Below are positions 53,011 through 62,881 of a stretch of DNA of 64,000 nt, piece by piece (position 1 is the stretch's first letter; each line of letters starts with the position of its first letter). The notes beneath the pieces were generated by a model, which saw only the letters and a list, made by a program, of their open reading frames with translations, searched no databases and was not told where the DNA came from. This stretch comes from Peltaster fructicola. Taxonomy: Eukaryota; Ascomycota; Dothideomycetes. The stretch lies in assembly GCA_001592805.2 (NCBI GenBank), contig CP051141.1, forward strand, positions 2,356,001 through 2,420,000, in the 5' to 3' direction. Both the position numbers and the translations under genes were made by a program.

Positions 53011-55898
53011 ATGAGCTACAACAAGAAGGACGAAGACGAGAACACAATCGTCAAAGTTGACCGCACATCAGTCTTCCAAGAGGGTGAGAACAACGATTGA
53101 CAGTACTCGACGACGATTGCTGATGCTGGACAGCACGTGTATTCAACACATCGCCGGTCTCTCCTCGAAGATGTCGAATTCTTCTGACGAAGCTATCGCT
53201 TCTTCTCCTGACTGGCGAGAAGTTCCCTACCAACGAAGCAACCTCCCTCTTCTTTGGCATTTCGAAGCTCTTCCAGAACAAAGATGCCTCCCTCCGACAA
53301 ATGGTCTACCTCGTTATCAAGGAGTTGGCAAACACAGCAGAGGATGTCATCATGGTTACGAGCAGTATCATGAAGGACACATCTGTGGGAAGTGACGTGG
53401 TGTACAGAGCAAATGCGATCAGAGCATTGTGCAGGATAATAGATGTAAGTGAAGCGCACTGAGGAATGAACATGCTCTGACAGATTCAGGCCTCGACCGT
53501 ACAAGCGATAGAACGAAGCATAAAGACAGCAATCGTCGACAAAACACCCTCGGTGTCTTCTGCCGCCCTGGTCTCCTCCTACCACCTTCTGCCAATCGCC
53601 CGCGACATCGTGAAGAGATGGCATGGCGAGGCACAAGATGCAGCATCATCAGCCAAGTCTGGGGGCTTTATGGGCTTCACCGGTGGTAGCCAAGCAATCG
53701 CAGCCACAAGCACGAACTACATGACACAATACCATGCAATTGGTCTGCTGTACCAGATGCGCTCGCACGACCGTATGGCTTTGGTGAAGATGGTGCAGCA
53801 ATACAGCGCATCAGGTGTTGTCAAGTCGCCAGCAGCTCGTGTTATGCTTGTCCGTCTAGCAGCGAAGTTGGCTGAGGATGACCCAGGATTGAGGAAGCCA
53901 ATGATGAAGCTACTTGACGAGTGGTTACGAGACAAGAACGAGATGGTCAACTTCGAGGCTGCAAAGGCTATCTGCGAGATGCACGACCTCACCGATGCTG
54001 AGATCAACCAGGCCATCCATGTGTTGCAGCTATTCCTCACATCACCACGAAACGTCACCAAATTTGCAGCTATCCGCATCCTTCACCAGTTCGCCTCATT
54101 CAAGCCAGATGCAGTTCGTCAGTGCAACCCAGATATCGAGAGCCTCATCTCCAACTCAAATCGATCTATCGCTACTTTCGCCATCACAACTCTGCTCAAG
54201 ACTGGCAACGAGTCTAGTGTTGACCGCCTTATGAAGCAGATCAGCTCATTCATGTCCGACATCACAGACGAGTTCAAGGTCACCATCGTTGAAGCTATCC
54301 GCACGCTGTGTTTGAAGTTCCCTGCCAAGCAGGCTGGTATGCTCGCCTTTTTGTCTGGCATTCTGCGAGACGAGGGTGGCTACGACTTCAAGCGGAGCGT
54401 GGTAGAGAGCATCTTCGATCTGATCAAGTTCGTGCCAGAAAGCAAAGAGGAAGCTCTTGCTCACCTGTGCGAGTTCATCGAGGACTGCGAATTTACTAAG
54501 CTCGCCGTCCGCATTCTCCACCTGCTTGGCATGGAAGGACCAAAGACTGCGCAACCAACCAAGTACATTCGATACATCTACAACCGAGTGGTGCTGGAGA
54601 ACGCTATTGTGCGTGCAGCAGCAGTCACTGCATTGGCCAAGTTTGGCGTGGGCCAGAAGGATCCAGAAGTGAAGCAGAGCGTGCACGTCCTGCTGACGAG
54701 ATGCCTGGATGATACTGATGATGAAGTACGAGATCGTGCTGCACTGAACTTACGATTGATGAAGGAAGATGACGAGACTGCCTCCAAATTCGTTCGAAAT
54801 GGTGAGTTGTCTTCGATGCTCAAAGACATTGCTAACAGCATAGACTCCATGTTCTCCCTACCTGTCCTAGAGGACCAGCTCGCACACTACGTCAACGGCG
54901 GCAGTGCAGAAGCATTTGAGAACCCCTTTGATTTCTCCAATGTGCCAATCGTCACACGGGAACAGTCTCTTGCCGAGGACCGTACCAAAAAGCTCACAAC
55001 TGCTACGCCCACCCTCAAGGCACCATCTGTTGGTCCCAAGAAGGTCGATGCTGCTTCCGCCGCTACTGCAGCTGCTGCAGCCACGGTGGCCTCGCAGAAA
55101 TACGCATCGCAATTGCAGGCAGTACCAGAGTTCTCGTCATACGGTGGAGTGCTCAAAAGCTCGCCAATCGTTGAGCTTACAGAGAGCGAGACCGAGTACT
55201 TGGTCTCTGCTGTCAAGCACTTGTTCAAGGAGCATATTGTGCTGCAATTCGACGTCAAGAACACCATCGACGGCGTTGTCCTCGCTGATGTGTCTGTGAT
55301 CTGCACGCCCAGCTCAGAAGACGAGTCAGAAATCACAGAAGAGTTCATCATACCAGCACCTGTGTTGAAGACCGACGAACCTGGCGTGGTCTATGTCTCC
55401 TTCACACGGCCATCAAGCCCAGCATTCCTCTCTGCAAGCTTCACCAACGTTCTGAAGTTCACGATCAAGGAGATCGACCCATCGACCGGCGAGCCAGAGG
55501 AGAGCGGCTATGAGGACGAATACCAGGTCGAAGATCTCGAGCTTACAGGCTCAGACTACGTTGTGCCTGCATTTGCCGGCAGCTTCGACAACATCTGGTC
55601 CGGTCTCGCATCTGCTGACGAAGCGGAAGAAACGTTGGCACTCAGTGGACCGAAGGGCATTTCAGATGCAGTGGAGCTGCTTGTCAAAACGCTCGGCATG
55701 CAGCCTCTGGATGGCACTGATGTCACGCTCTCGGGCAGCACGCATACGCTAAAGCTGTATGGCAAGAGTATCACTGGCGGAAAGGTCGCAAGTACAGTGC
55801 GTATGGCGTATAGTGCAAAGAGCGGCGTGACAGTGAAGATCAGTGCAAGGACTGAAGAGAGTGATCTGGCTGGTCTGATAGTTGCAGGTATTGCTTAA
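53011..55898 (+). CDS. SEC21: Coatomer gamma subunit (gamma-COP)
   Basis: COPI coat subunit for Golgi-to-ER transport. Exons join(53011..53083,53134..53444,53490..55898) give 930 residues. The N terminus MSYNKKDEDENTIVKVDR is family-like, and splicing yields SVFQEARVFNTSPVSPRRC. The adaptin-like HEAT domain follows (LFFGISKLFQNKD, LRQMVYLVIKELA, ANAIRALCRIID). An Ala-rich hinge (AASAATAAAAATVASQKYA) precedes the C-terminal appendage domain (HIVLQFDVKNTIDGVVL to ISARTEESDLAGLIVAG). Full length, and both introns (50 and 45 bases) are canonical. The stop codon lies inside the first unit of a 39-base tandem repeat. Confidence 0.96.
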
Positions 55899-55985
55899 TT
55901 GTAGCACTCTGATCTGATTGTTGCAGGTATTGCAAAAGTGTAGCACTCTGATCTAATCGTTGCAGGTACCGCTTAAGCGTAGCAA
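55881..55985. repeat. 39-base tandem repeat spanning the SEC21 stop codon
   Basis: Units begin with GTTGCAGGTA at 55881, 55920 and 55959, exactly 39 bases (13 codons) apart, the last being shorter in its match. The first holds the final SEC21 codons and TAA. In the same frame each unit again encodes LIVAG(I/T)A, with stops between. Confidence 0.9.
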
Positions 55986-56007
55986 CTTCCAAAGTGAAGA
56001 TCCCAGA

Positions 56008-56720
56008 AATGGCAATTGCCCTCCTTCCTGCTGAGCTCTTGTCTAGGTAAGAAGTTTTGACTCACTTCTTCTCCTCTTCTCTACGTGAACCTCATCTTCC
56101 CAGTGAACAGCATTCGAGGCGACAACATCATGGCTGAACGACATTTACGGGAACACTTCTTTTACGACAACCCAAGCAGACGTTGACAGGCCTTTTAAGG
56201 ACCTCTCTCGCGCCAAGCTGCAAACGATCGTGCATGGGAGGAACAGTTCGAAAGCAAGATGAGCTTTGGACGGTTTCGTGGACAGTCTATTTTCAAGGCA
56301 TTGGAGCAGTGCCTCGACGCAATCCGCTGCCGTAAGAGAGAGGTACATGAAGGTCTTTTGGTCGACCCTGGGAGGCTTGCATGGATACGCGTGCCACTAA
56401 GCCACATGAGCAAAGCTCGATGTCAGGTATGTGATCTCTGGTATGGAGAAGTTGTAACTTACGACAGCACTTCCCGATTGTCAAAGGCACTTCTGGTCTT
56501 CGGACACAACACCGATTATGCTGGGAAGTGTAAGATCTTCAGAAGGTACCTGTTGCCGGGAAGTCACCGAGGCGCTCACGTCTGGACTAATCCTGGTCTG
56601 CTTGGTGTCCAACTTCACCCGCCAGCACCGACGCTGGTGTCGCCAAGACCACTTCATGGTCTCGGACGGGATCTTCGTCCAGGCAGAGTGAGAGAGATAT
56701 ATATCGAATTGTCGAATTGA
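56008..56720 (+). pseudogene. Possible gene remnant of unknown type
   Basis: After SEC21 there is an ATG at about 56009 starting MAIALLPAELLS, similar to the opening of fungal F-box-like proteins, followed by a good donor (GTAAGA) and an acceptor about 57 bases on. Beyond it one frame reads TAFEATTSWLNDIYGNTSF for about 50 codons, meets a TGA, and continues in the same frame. Another frame (56259-56720) is open for 153 codons. I could not build an intact gene. It may be a decayed host gene, a gene with further introns, or chance. Confidence 0.2.
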
Positions 56721-56768
56721 CCAACATCCGAGCCAGTCCTAACATCACAGGCAGTCGCTCCTTCTCCT

Positions 56769-56851
56769 GGTCTTATGGTGTAGTTGGTTATCACGTCAGT
56801 CTAACATTTGAGTGGCACTGAAGGTCGCCAGATCGAGCCTGGCTAAGATCA
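56769..56851 (+). tRNA. tRNA-Val (AAC), with short intron
   Basis: A full cloverleaf can be drawn: acceptor GGTCTTA with TAAGATC, D-arm GTGTAGTTGGTTATCAC, anticodon stem TCAGT/ACTGA with loop CT-AAC-A, and T-stem GCCAG/CTGGC. A 9-base insert (TTTGAGTGG) sits after position 37, the standard intron site. The T-loop reads ATCGAGC, with A instead of T at position 54, which also weakens the B box. Reads valine codons GUU/GUC after inosine modification. It is followed at once by a T7 run. Confidence 0.85.
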
Positions 56852-56852
56852 A

Positions 56853-56859
56853 TTTTTTT
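56853..56859 (+). terminator. RNA polymerase III terminator of tRNA-Val
   Basis: A run of seven T residues begins two bases after the tRNA 3' end, the usual pol III stop signal. Confidence 0.8.
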
Positions 56860-57349
56860 GGCCTATGTTCCGCCTGCTTGGAATCGGCATCAGACGTGTT
56901 CGTCCTTTTTTGCTTTCTTCTGTTCGTGCATCTTCACTATGACAGGACGATGGGCAACAATTTTGCACCGAAATGTGGCTGGATTGTGTGCTATGACGTT
57001 GAGGCATGACCTGGACACAGTACAGCAGATCCCCGTCACTGCGATGGGGCTTATAATGTTAGCCTTGCTACAATGACACCAAATAACCTGGCTGGTTGCT
57101 GTGGGATCCTCGATACGACAATTGGCCGCTATAACCACACTCTTGCTACAATGCTGAGAATAAGTTAGCCAGTTGCTCTCAAGCTTAGAAAGACTGCTTG
57201 AGGAATTCCCATTACAACAACAGGCATCCTGTTGGCTCGGGCTATGGCGCACATCGGAGATATAGTACATGTCAGACAAGCTCAGCAGTGAAACAGCAAT
57301 GTGGAACAATCGTAGGGAAGCACAGCTCTTTCGAGACTCGCTATAGTCA
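56860..57349. other. Spacer between tRNA-Val and NMD3
   Basis: 490 bases with no gene. Two related stretches of about 40 bases start with TTGCTACAATG at 57065 and 57143 and share ATAA and a GTTGCT end, an imperfect direct repeat of unknown origin. Confidence 0.4.
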
Positions 57350-58912
57350 TCACTCGTCGCTATCATCTTCTTCCTCTGTGTCATGGTCGTCCACAGCCAT
57401 GCCATCCATCTCATCAATAAGCTGGTCCATAGGTATAGTGAGGCCTTCATCCTCAGCGTCTGTGTCCATCTCACTCTGAGCATCTGCAGCTCGAGGCTGG
57501 CGGTACAGGTTGGCACCCATTCTCAGCTCAGGATCTGCCTCAAGGTCTTGCAAGAACTGCTCATAGTCGAGCTCATCTCTATCCTGATCTTGCTTGCGAG
57601 GCTTCATATCGCTCTCCTCTCTAGCCATACGCTTCAGCTTCCAGTTTCGAGGTCTGTTCTTCTTTCGTGTCTGGTAGTGCTTCTTGACCAGTATCACGTC
57701 CGGCATCTGCCCGGCATACTGCTTGCTGTCTTCGATGGCCTCGAAGTACGGATTGTTGAATTGTGTTCCGGTCAGGTGGTATCCCATCGCACTGTCACCA
57801 GGATGCAGGATACCACCAAGATGCGTTCGAATATTGTATGTTGTGTCATTGACACCAAGATCTGACGCTCTTGCAACCGTGGCTTCAGCAAGCAAGAAGC
57901 GTCCCTTCTGAGGACCAACCGGCTCAATGTCCATGATAATAAACTCCACGAGCTCTTGTACGTCGGCCAGTGGTGCGAAGGGCGTTCTCCAGTAGATAGG
58001 CGTCGACAGGTCTGCCGTTTGCAGTGTGTTCGGGTCTAGCACGTTGATCGTTGTGCCGATTCTGTAGCATAGCGTAAGTGGTGCGATGTTGCCAATCTGC
58101 TTTGCGAGCTTTATTGGCAGTGCGACCAGATCGTCCTTGCATATCGGCACCAACTCGCAGGAAAATGTGAATTTGTATGACTTGCTAGAGGTGTGGATGT
58201 CCATAGAGATCAGCTCTTGACTCTTCTTCGTCCGCACCGGCGTGACAGATGTGAGAAACTCAACGAACTTCTCAGCTTGATTCCTGTGTGCAAAGTAAAA
58301 GTCTATGCCATTCTGCACTTCCTTGATGTTGATGCAGTCCTTGTGTGCGCCCTGCTTCAGAATGTTCTGCTCTAGATACAAGAACGTTCGTTTGTGCGGG
58401 ACCTTCTGTCGCACTTGGACGACGGCTCGCCATGTGTTGTGGGTGTAGGACTTCTGGCAATCTGGACACTGCTTGTATTGCTGCACAAACTCGACCTCGA
58501 ACGTCTGCTGAAGTATCGTCCCTTGTAACGCCTCTTGTTGGACTGTGATCTTGACCTTGATACGTCGCGAATGCGGTTCTGTCCATATGAAGGAGGCGTC
58601 TATTATCCGTGTCTTGTTCAGTCCTCTGAGTTTCCTCAAGCACAAAGCGAGCAGTTCTCGAGATTCTGGTGACGCCACGAGCCACTGTGTTGGAGGTGAA
58701 TGCCATCGATCGCAGTCTCGGCACATGTAAAGGATGCCATCCTTCTCTATGCCAGAGGTGATGTCAACTGTTAGCTTGAGGCAGTCTGAGCAAAGAGCGC
58801 CAGCGGCTTGTGTTCCGTCGATCGCTGCACCACAGTTGTAGCAGAGAATGGTCGCGGCGGTAGGTGTTTGCTGTTGTAGGCCGATGGGCACGGAATCGAT
58901 CTCCATCGACAT
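57350..58912 (-). CDS. NMD3: 60S ribosomal export adaptor Nmd3
   Basis: Nmd3 binds the nascent 60S subunit and bridges it to the exportin Crm1. From ATG 58912 it has 520 residues, close to the yeast protein. The N-terminal zinc region shows the CxxC pairs CYNCG, CSDC, CRDCDRWH and CPDC. The core has GAHKDCINIKEVQNGIDFYF and LVPICKDDLVALP. The acidic C terminus (DYEQFLQDLEADPELR and an Asp/Glu-rich end) holds Leu-rich stretches such as MDQLIDEMDGM, where the nuclear export signal is expected. The frame continues upstream to an ATG at 58987, but the MSMEID start fits the family better. Single exon. Confidence 0.95.
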   Translation of the reverse strand: MSMEIDSVPIGLQQQTPTAATILCYNCGAAIDGTQAAGALCSDCLKLTVDITSGIEKDGILYMCRDCDRWHSPPTQWLVASPESRELLALCLRKLRGLNKTRIIDASFIWTEPHSRRIKVKITVQQEALQGTILQQTFEVEFVQQYKQCPDCQKSYTHNTWRAVVQVRQKVPHKRTFLYLEQNILKQGAHKDCINIKEVQNGIDFYFAHRNQAEKFVEFLTSVTPVRTKKSQELISMDIHTSSKSYKFTFSCELVPICKDDLVALPIKLAKQIGNIAPLTLCYRIGTTINVLDPNTLQTADLSTPIYWRTPFAPLADVQELVEFIIMDIEPVGPQKGRFLLAEATVARASDLGVNDTTYNIRTHLGGILHPGDSAMGYHLTGTQFNNPYFEAIEDSKQYAGQMPDVILVKKHYQTRKKNRPRNWKLKRMAREESDMKPRKQDQDRDELDYEQFLQDLEADPELRMGANLYRQPRAADAQSEMDTDAEDEGLTIPMDQLIDEMDGMAVDDHDTEEEDDSDE

Positions 58913-59187
58913 GCTGGGCGAGTAGGTGGTGTGAAGTCGAGGATGTTGTGTAGAATGCAGAGAGATTTTACGAATCCATCGCCACAAAGTTTCACTTCAG
59001 CCCTACGCTATCGATAGCGCTGGATGCGTCATGTAGCACGATTATCAATCTTATCAGCGGCAACGTTGTTGTCAATGGTGATCGTTCATGACTATATCTG
59101 TTAAGCGAATGAGAGATGCTTGCTCATTCCTAGTCACTCTGTAGGCCACTTGAGATTTCATCACGAGACGGCTCTCCACATGAGCGC

Positions 59188-61939
59188 CTACAAGTCTCTG
59201 ACCACTCTTGCTCCGGCCCATACGTAAGGATAATTACGCTGATACCAATTGACGCTGCTAGCAATTAGTCCAGCTCCAAGTAAGGCATATAACAAACATA
59301 CAATGACTTTCGTCCAGCCAGACGAGGATGAGTTGCCCAGGAACCTCCCAGGACGATATTGTGCTTACCATCGAAGAAGTCGGCTAGTTGAGGTCAGCAT
59401 TTATGCTCGAAAGTTCATGCCTACTCACCACTGTAGGCAGGGTACAGCTCCATCGGCTCGAAGCCATCCTGCCTTTCCAATGTAGAGCTTGTCCATTCCC
59501 AAACACCTCCCATCTCTGCCTGTCCAGCGAGGCTGCTGGAGCCAGTGACAGGCATAGGATGCCAGTGTTTAAAGCCGACATTCGCATCGCTGAGATCGAC
59601 GAATGTCTTGCTGGAGTCTGGAACAATATCTCCATTGGAAGCTTTAGACAAACTTTTGGACGGTGGTGACTCCTCCACACCTTCATTGACCAGATGACTA
59701 TCAATGATTAGCTGTATCATCCTAGTGCTGTACAACTTACCCATTCACTGCTGGAATTGTTCCCTGAAGAGCGTTCAAAGCTTCCTCTTTCTGCCGGGCA
59801 GCATAATCGTACAGACTTCTTGTCTCTTCCAACGTTGGGATGCGTCCTCCCATCCATGCGGCACAGCCTGCAAGCTCATCGTACGAAGCAGCCACAGGCC
59901 AATGTCGTGCGAATTGTAGTGGGACTGGGCCAAAGACAGTCTTGACAGCTTTGTTCTTCATCGCAGGATCACAGCCAGCATTGTCCTCGTCAACGGTCCA
60001 TGATGCTGGCAAGTTGTTGCTTTGGACGGCGGCCAGATACTCTGCATAATCTTCGTTTGTGATGGGTCGAGAAGATGCCTGGAAGGCTTTGACTCTCGAG
60101 CTTCGCACAGGTTTCTCGACATCCCAGCCGAAGTATCGAAGAGGTCCATCACGCGAATCGGGGTCGTCGAGGCCCATAGTTACTGTCTGTGCTGGAATCT
60201 TGACCCATTGCTGCTTGATCGCTGCATGAGCCGCCTTACCAGCAAGCTGTTCAAAGTCGGGATGTACCTCACTGGCTGGTGGAAGTGTCTTGTCGCTCTG
60301 GATGAGCATGTACAACAAGGTCTCAAGATGCATTGCCTCATGCTCGAGACCGAGCCACAGCACACGACCAGCCCAAGATGTCTCATATGCCAGACCAGAA
60401 GTATACATTTCCGTCACTCTGGCGCGCACCCGCGCCTGATATTGAAGAATGTCCTCAAGTGGTGGCCACTCCTCTGGGATCTCGCTGTGCGCATGACAAT
60501 GCTCCGGGTTGTCGACATCGGGGTCAATGCCTCGTTCGAAGATGCTGTGATAGTACTTGGGCTCTGTTGCTGGCAGTCCAAGCCCTTGAGTGAGCTTCAT
60601 GTCGAGGAATGTTGGAATATGGCCTAGGTAAAATATGCATGCATTACGAAGCTTGATTGGCTTCGATTTCAGCTCTCCGTTAGGGATCATCTGTAGGGTC
60701 ACGATGTCCCAGACCTTCCACAGCGCCTGCCATTCATCCAGACTAGGCACTGGATGAGCTGCGTACTGATTAGGCTGTGAAGCAGACATGCCGTTTGCTG
60801 CCTTGATCATGTGAAGACCTGAGGAAGTAAGTAGCTGGCGCGCGAGTGAAGGAGAGAAATACCATAGTCACCTGCTTTATTGAGCCAGCAGGTACTTTCC
60901 ACAGCTCCAGCGTCTTGCCAAAGTTTAGCAGCCTGAGTAGGACTATACTTGTAGCTCTCTTCAATCCGGACCCATTCACCTTTTGCAACAGCAACACCAA
61001 GGACTTCGACATCAACCTTTGGCGATACGAAGGCTTGGTGTGCGCCTAGCACAGCATCGTACTTTCCAAAGGCAGTCCAGCTGTCCAGGTGGAAGACCTC
61101 CTTTCCGAGCAGGTCGTTAGCATGTTGTAGTCCATTGATAGTAAATCTGGCGGTCACATCGTCCCTATCGTTGTAGGCCAGCGTGACCTTATCACTGTCT
61201 TGGCATCCATCGAGAGCTATCAGGAAGCTGTCGCGGTCTGACAATAAGCTTGTGAAGCGTCTCACAAACTGTGCAGCATCCTCTCTGTTGAAGTTACCGA
61301 TAGAGCTGCCTATGAGATGACAATTAGCTCTTTCGTGAAAGTTATAGCATCGGACGAACCCATTGACAGCACAGTTTTTGGACGAGCTTTGATGTCTGAC
61401 CTTTGTAGCCACTCCAGACCATCATCGTACGTGCCGTGCAAGCCTGAGCAAGTGACATGTTTGAAGGTTCCTTCAGGGATTGCAGAGAGCGTACGCTTCA
61501 GCTCTGACTCGTCCAGGTCAAGGGCATAGTAATCGATCCGTTTCTGCATGGCATCGAGAGCACCGAGCAAGATCTTGATCTTGCGCAGATTGCTAGGTTG
61601 TATGAGCGTCGAGCTCGCAGATAGCTTGTACACTTACCCGCTACCCAGTTCAAGAAGAATAGCTCCATCTGGAATCCTCTCCGCAATGCGTATGGCATAT
61701 GTCTCCAGGACATTGATCTCTTCGTTGGTCAAGTAGTACTCATCGAGGTACGTGATCGTCTCGAACAGTTTCAGTCCTACTGCGTCGTATAAAAGCAGTG
61801 TTGGCAGAGTCTTGCTGCAGCCTGGGGCAGGGTTGAGACCTCTACGGATCTCTTCCTTCAACTCGATGCCTGCCGCATCCGAGCGTATATCGATGATGTT
61901 CAGGACATCCAAATGAAGTGGCTCTTCGATCGAACCCAT
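59188..61939 (-). CDS. EGT1: Ergothioneine biosynthesis enzyme Egt1
   Basis: Fused enzyme making hercynine and then its cysteine sulfoxide conjugate, precursor of the antioxidant ergothioneine. Seven exons, complement(join(59188..59254,59302..59383,59429..59697,59741..60818,60863..61309,61360..61592,61638..61939)), give 825 residues. The N-terminal EgtD-like methyltransferase has TYLDEYYLTNEE, LLELGSGNLRKI and SMGSSIGNFNREDA. The EgtB-like part has the iron-binding DinB motif H-x3-H-x-E in LEHEAMHLET, then the FGE-sulfatase-like domain (GGRIPTLEE, GGVWEWTSS, GGSWATHPRLAGRKSF, NYPYVWAGARVV). All splice phases agree. Intron 2, counted from the 5' end, uses donor GTTCGT. The TTG upstream in frame is not needed; ATG 61939 is chosen. 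Confidence 0.95.
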
Positions 61940-62881
61940 AATTGCCAAGGATGCAGATAGGATGACGACAAGGGATGAAGTTAGAATATATCTGATGAAC
62001 GGTCCTTACCTTGTAGAATACCTTTGGAGGATCCTGCCTGCAAGGAAGGTACAAGCCTCCCGGGTCAGGGAGCGTAGAGGTCCACACTGCATAGTGACAG
62101 ACCAGTAGAGCCAAATGATTCCAAACGTGTCTGTAGGTGGGACCAAGCAAGACTAGCAGTTATGTTTTGCAGACATCGAGTAAGAGTTCCGAGTTCGAGG
62201 CCAGAAACGGCTCGAGGTGGAAGCGATGTCGCCGAACCCGCGGATAGTCTCTCAGGGCTAGGTGCGTGTCTTGAGGTCCTGTTCGTCGATGAACCGGCGC
62301 GGTCAAGCTCATCCTTACGCGTATGACGCATGGCTGAAAATGGGCTGCTTCATGTTGGCGTCATGCATGCAGATCTCGCCAATTGATGGTCACCTGAAGA
62401 ACTTTCTGCTGTACCTTCTACAGACTACAACACAAGTGCCCTGCACCACGGGCTGGCGTGACGCTGTGAATCTGTGACATGCAGCCTTTGCGGGGAGATC
62501 TTCATCTGAGCGATACCTTGGCAACGGTTTCGAGAGTCAACTCTGGGCGATTGTCATCGTAGATGAGCGTGATTATGGAAATTCACGTTATTACACTCAT
62601 ATCATTACACGTATGGTCCAGAGCAGACTAACCTCTTCAGCTAGCTCAGACGGATGATGTGTCTGCCTTCATGTGCTTGAGATGTGCAGCACCGTGCTGC
62701 TTATAAATGCACAGCATGCCCGGGAAGTGAATCTCACTGCAGCCGATAGATACCATGAAAGATGCTTGAATTTTGACCACTGACAAGCAAGCTCTTTGCC
62801 GTGCTGACAGGCTCTCAAACGATGAGGGTGAGGCCGCGGTGAGCCCAGCTTGATAGATGGAGTTGACATTGCCCAAGTTCC
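61940..62881. other. Upstream region of EGT1
   Basis: 940 bases between EGT1 and the 3' end of PEX12. ORFs at 62065-62331 and 62646-62966 (minus) show no protein pattern. The part next to EGT1 is its likely promoter. No repeat or RNA gene was seen. Confidence 0.45.

Noticed and set aside
53193-53636. 147-codon minus ORF over SEC21
   Set aside because: Antisense shadow of SEC21 exons 2 and 3.
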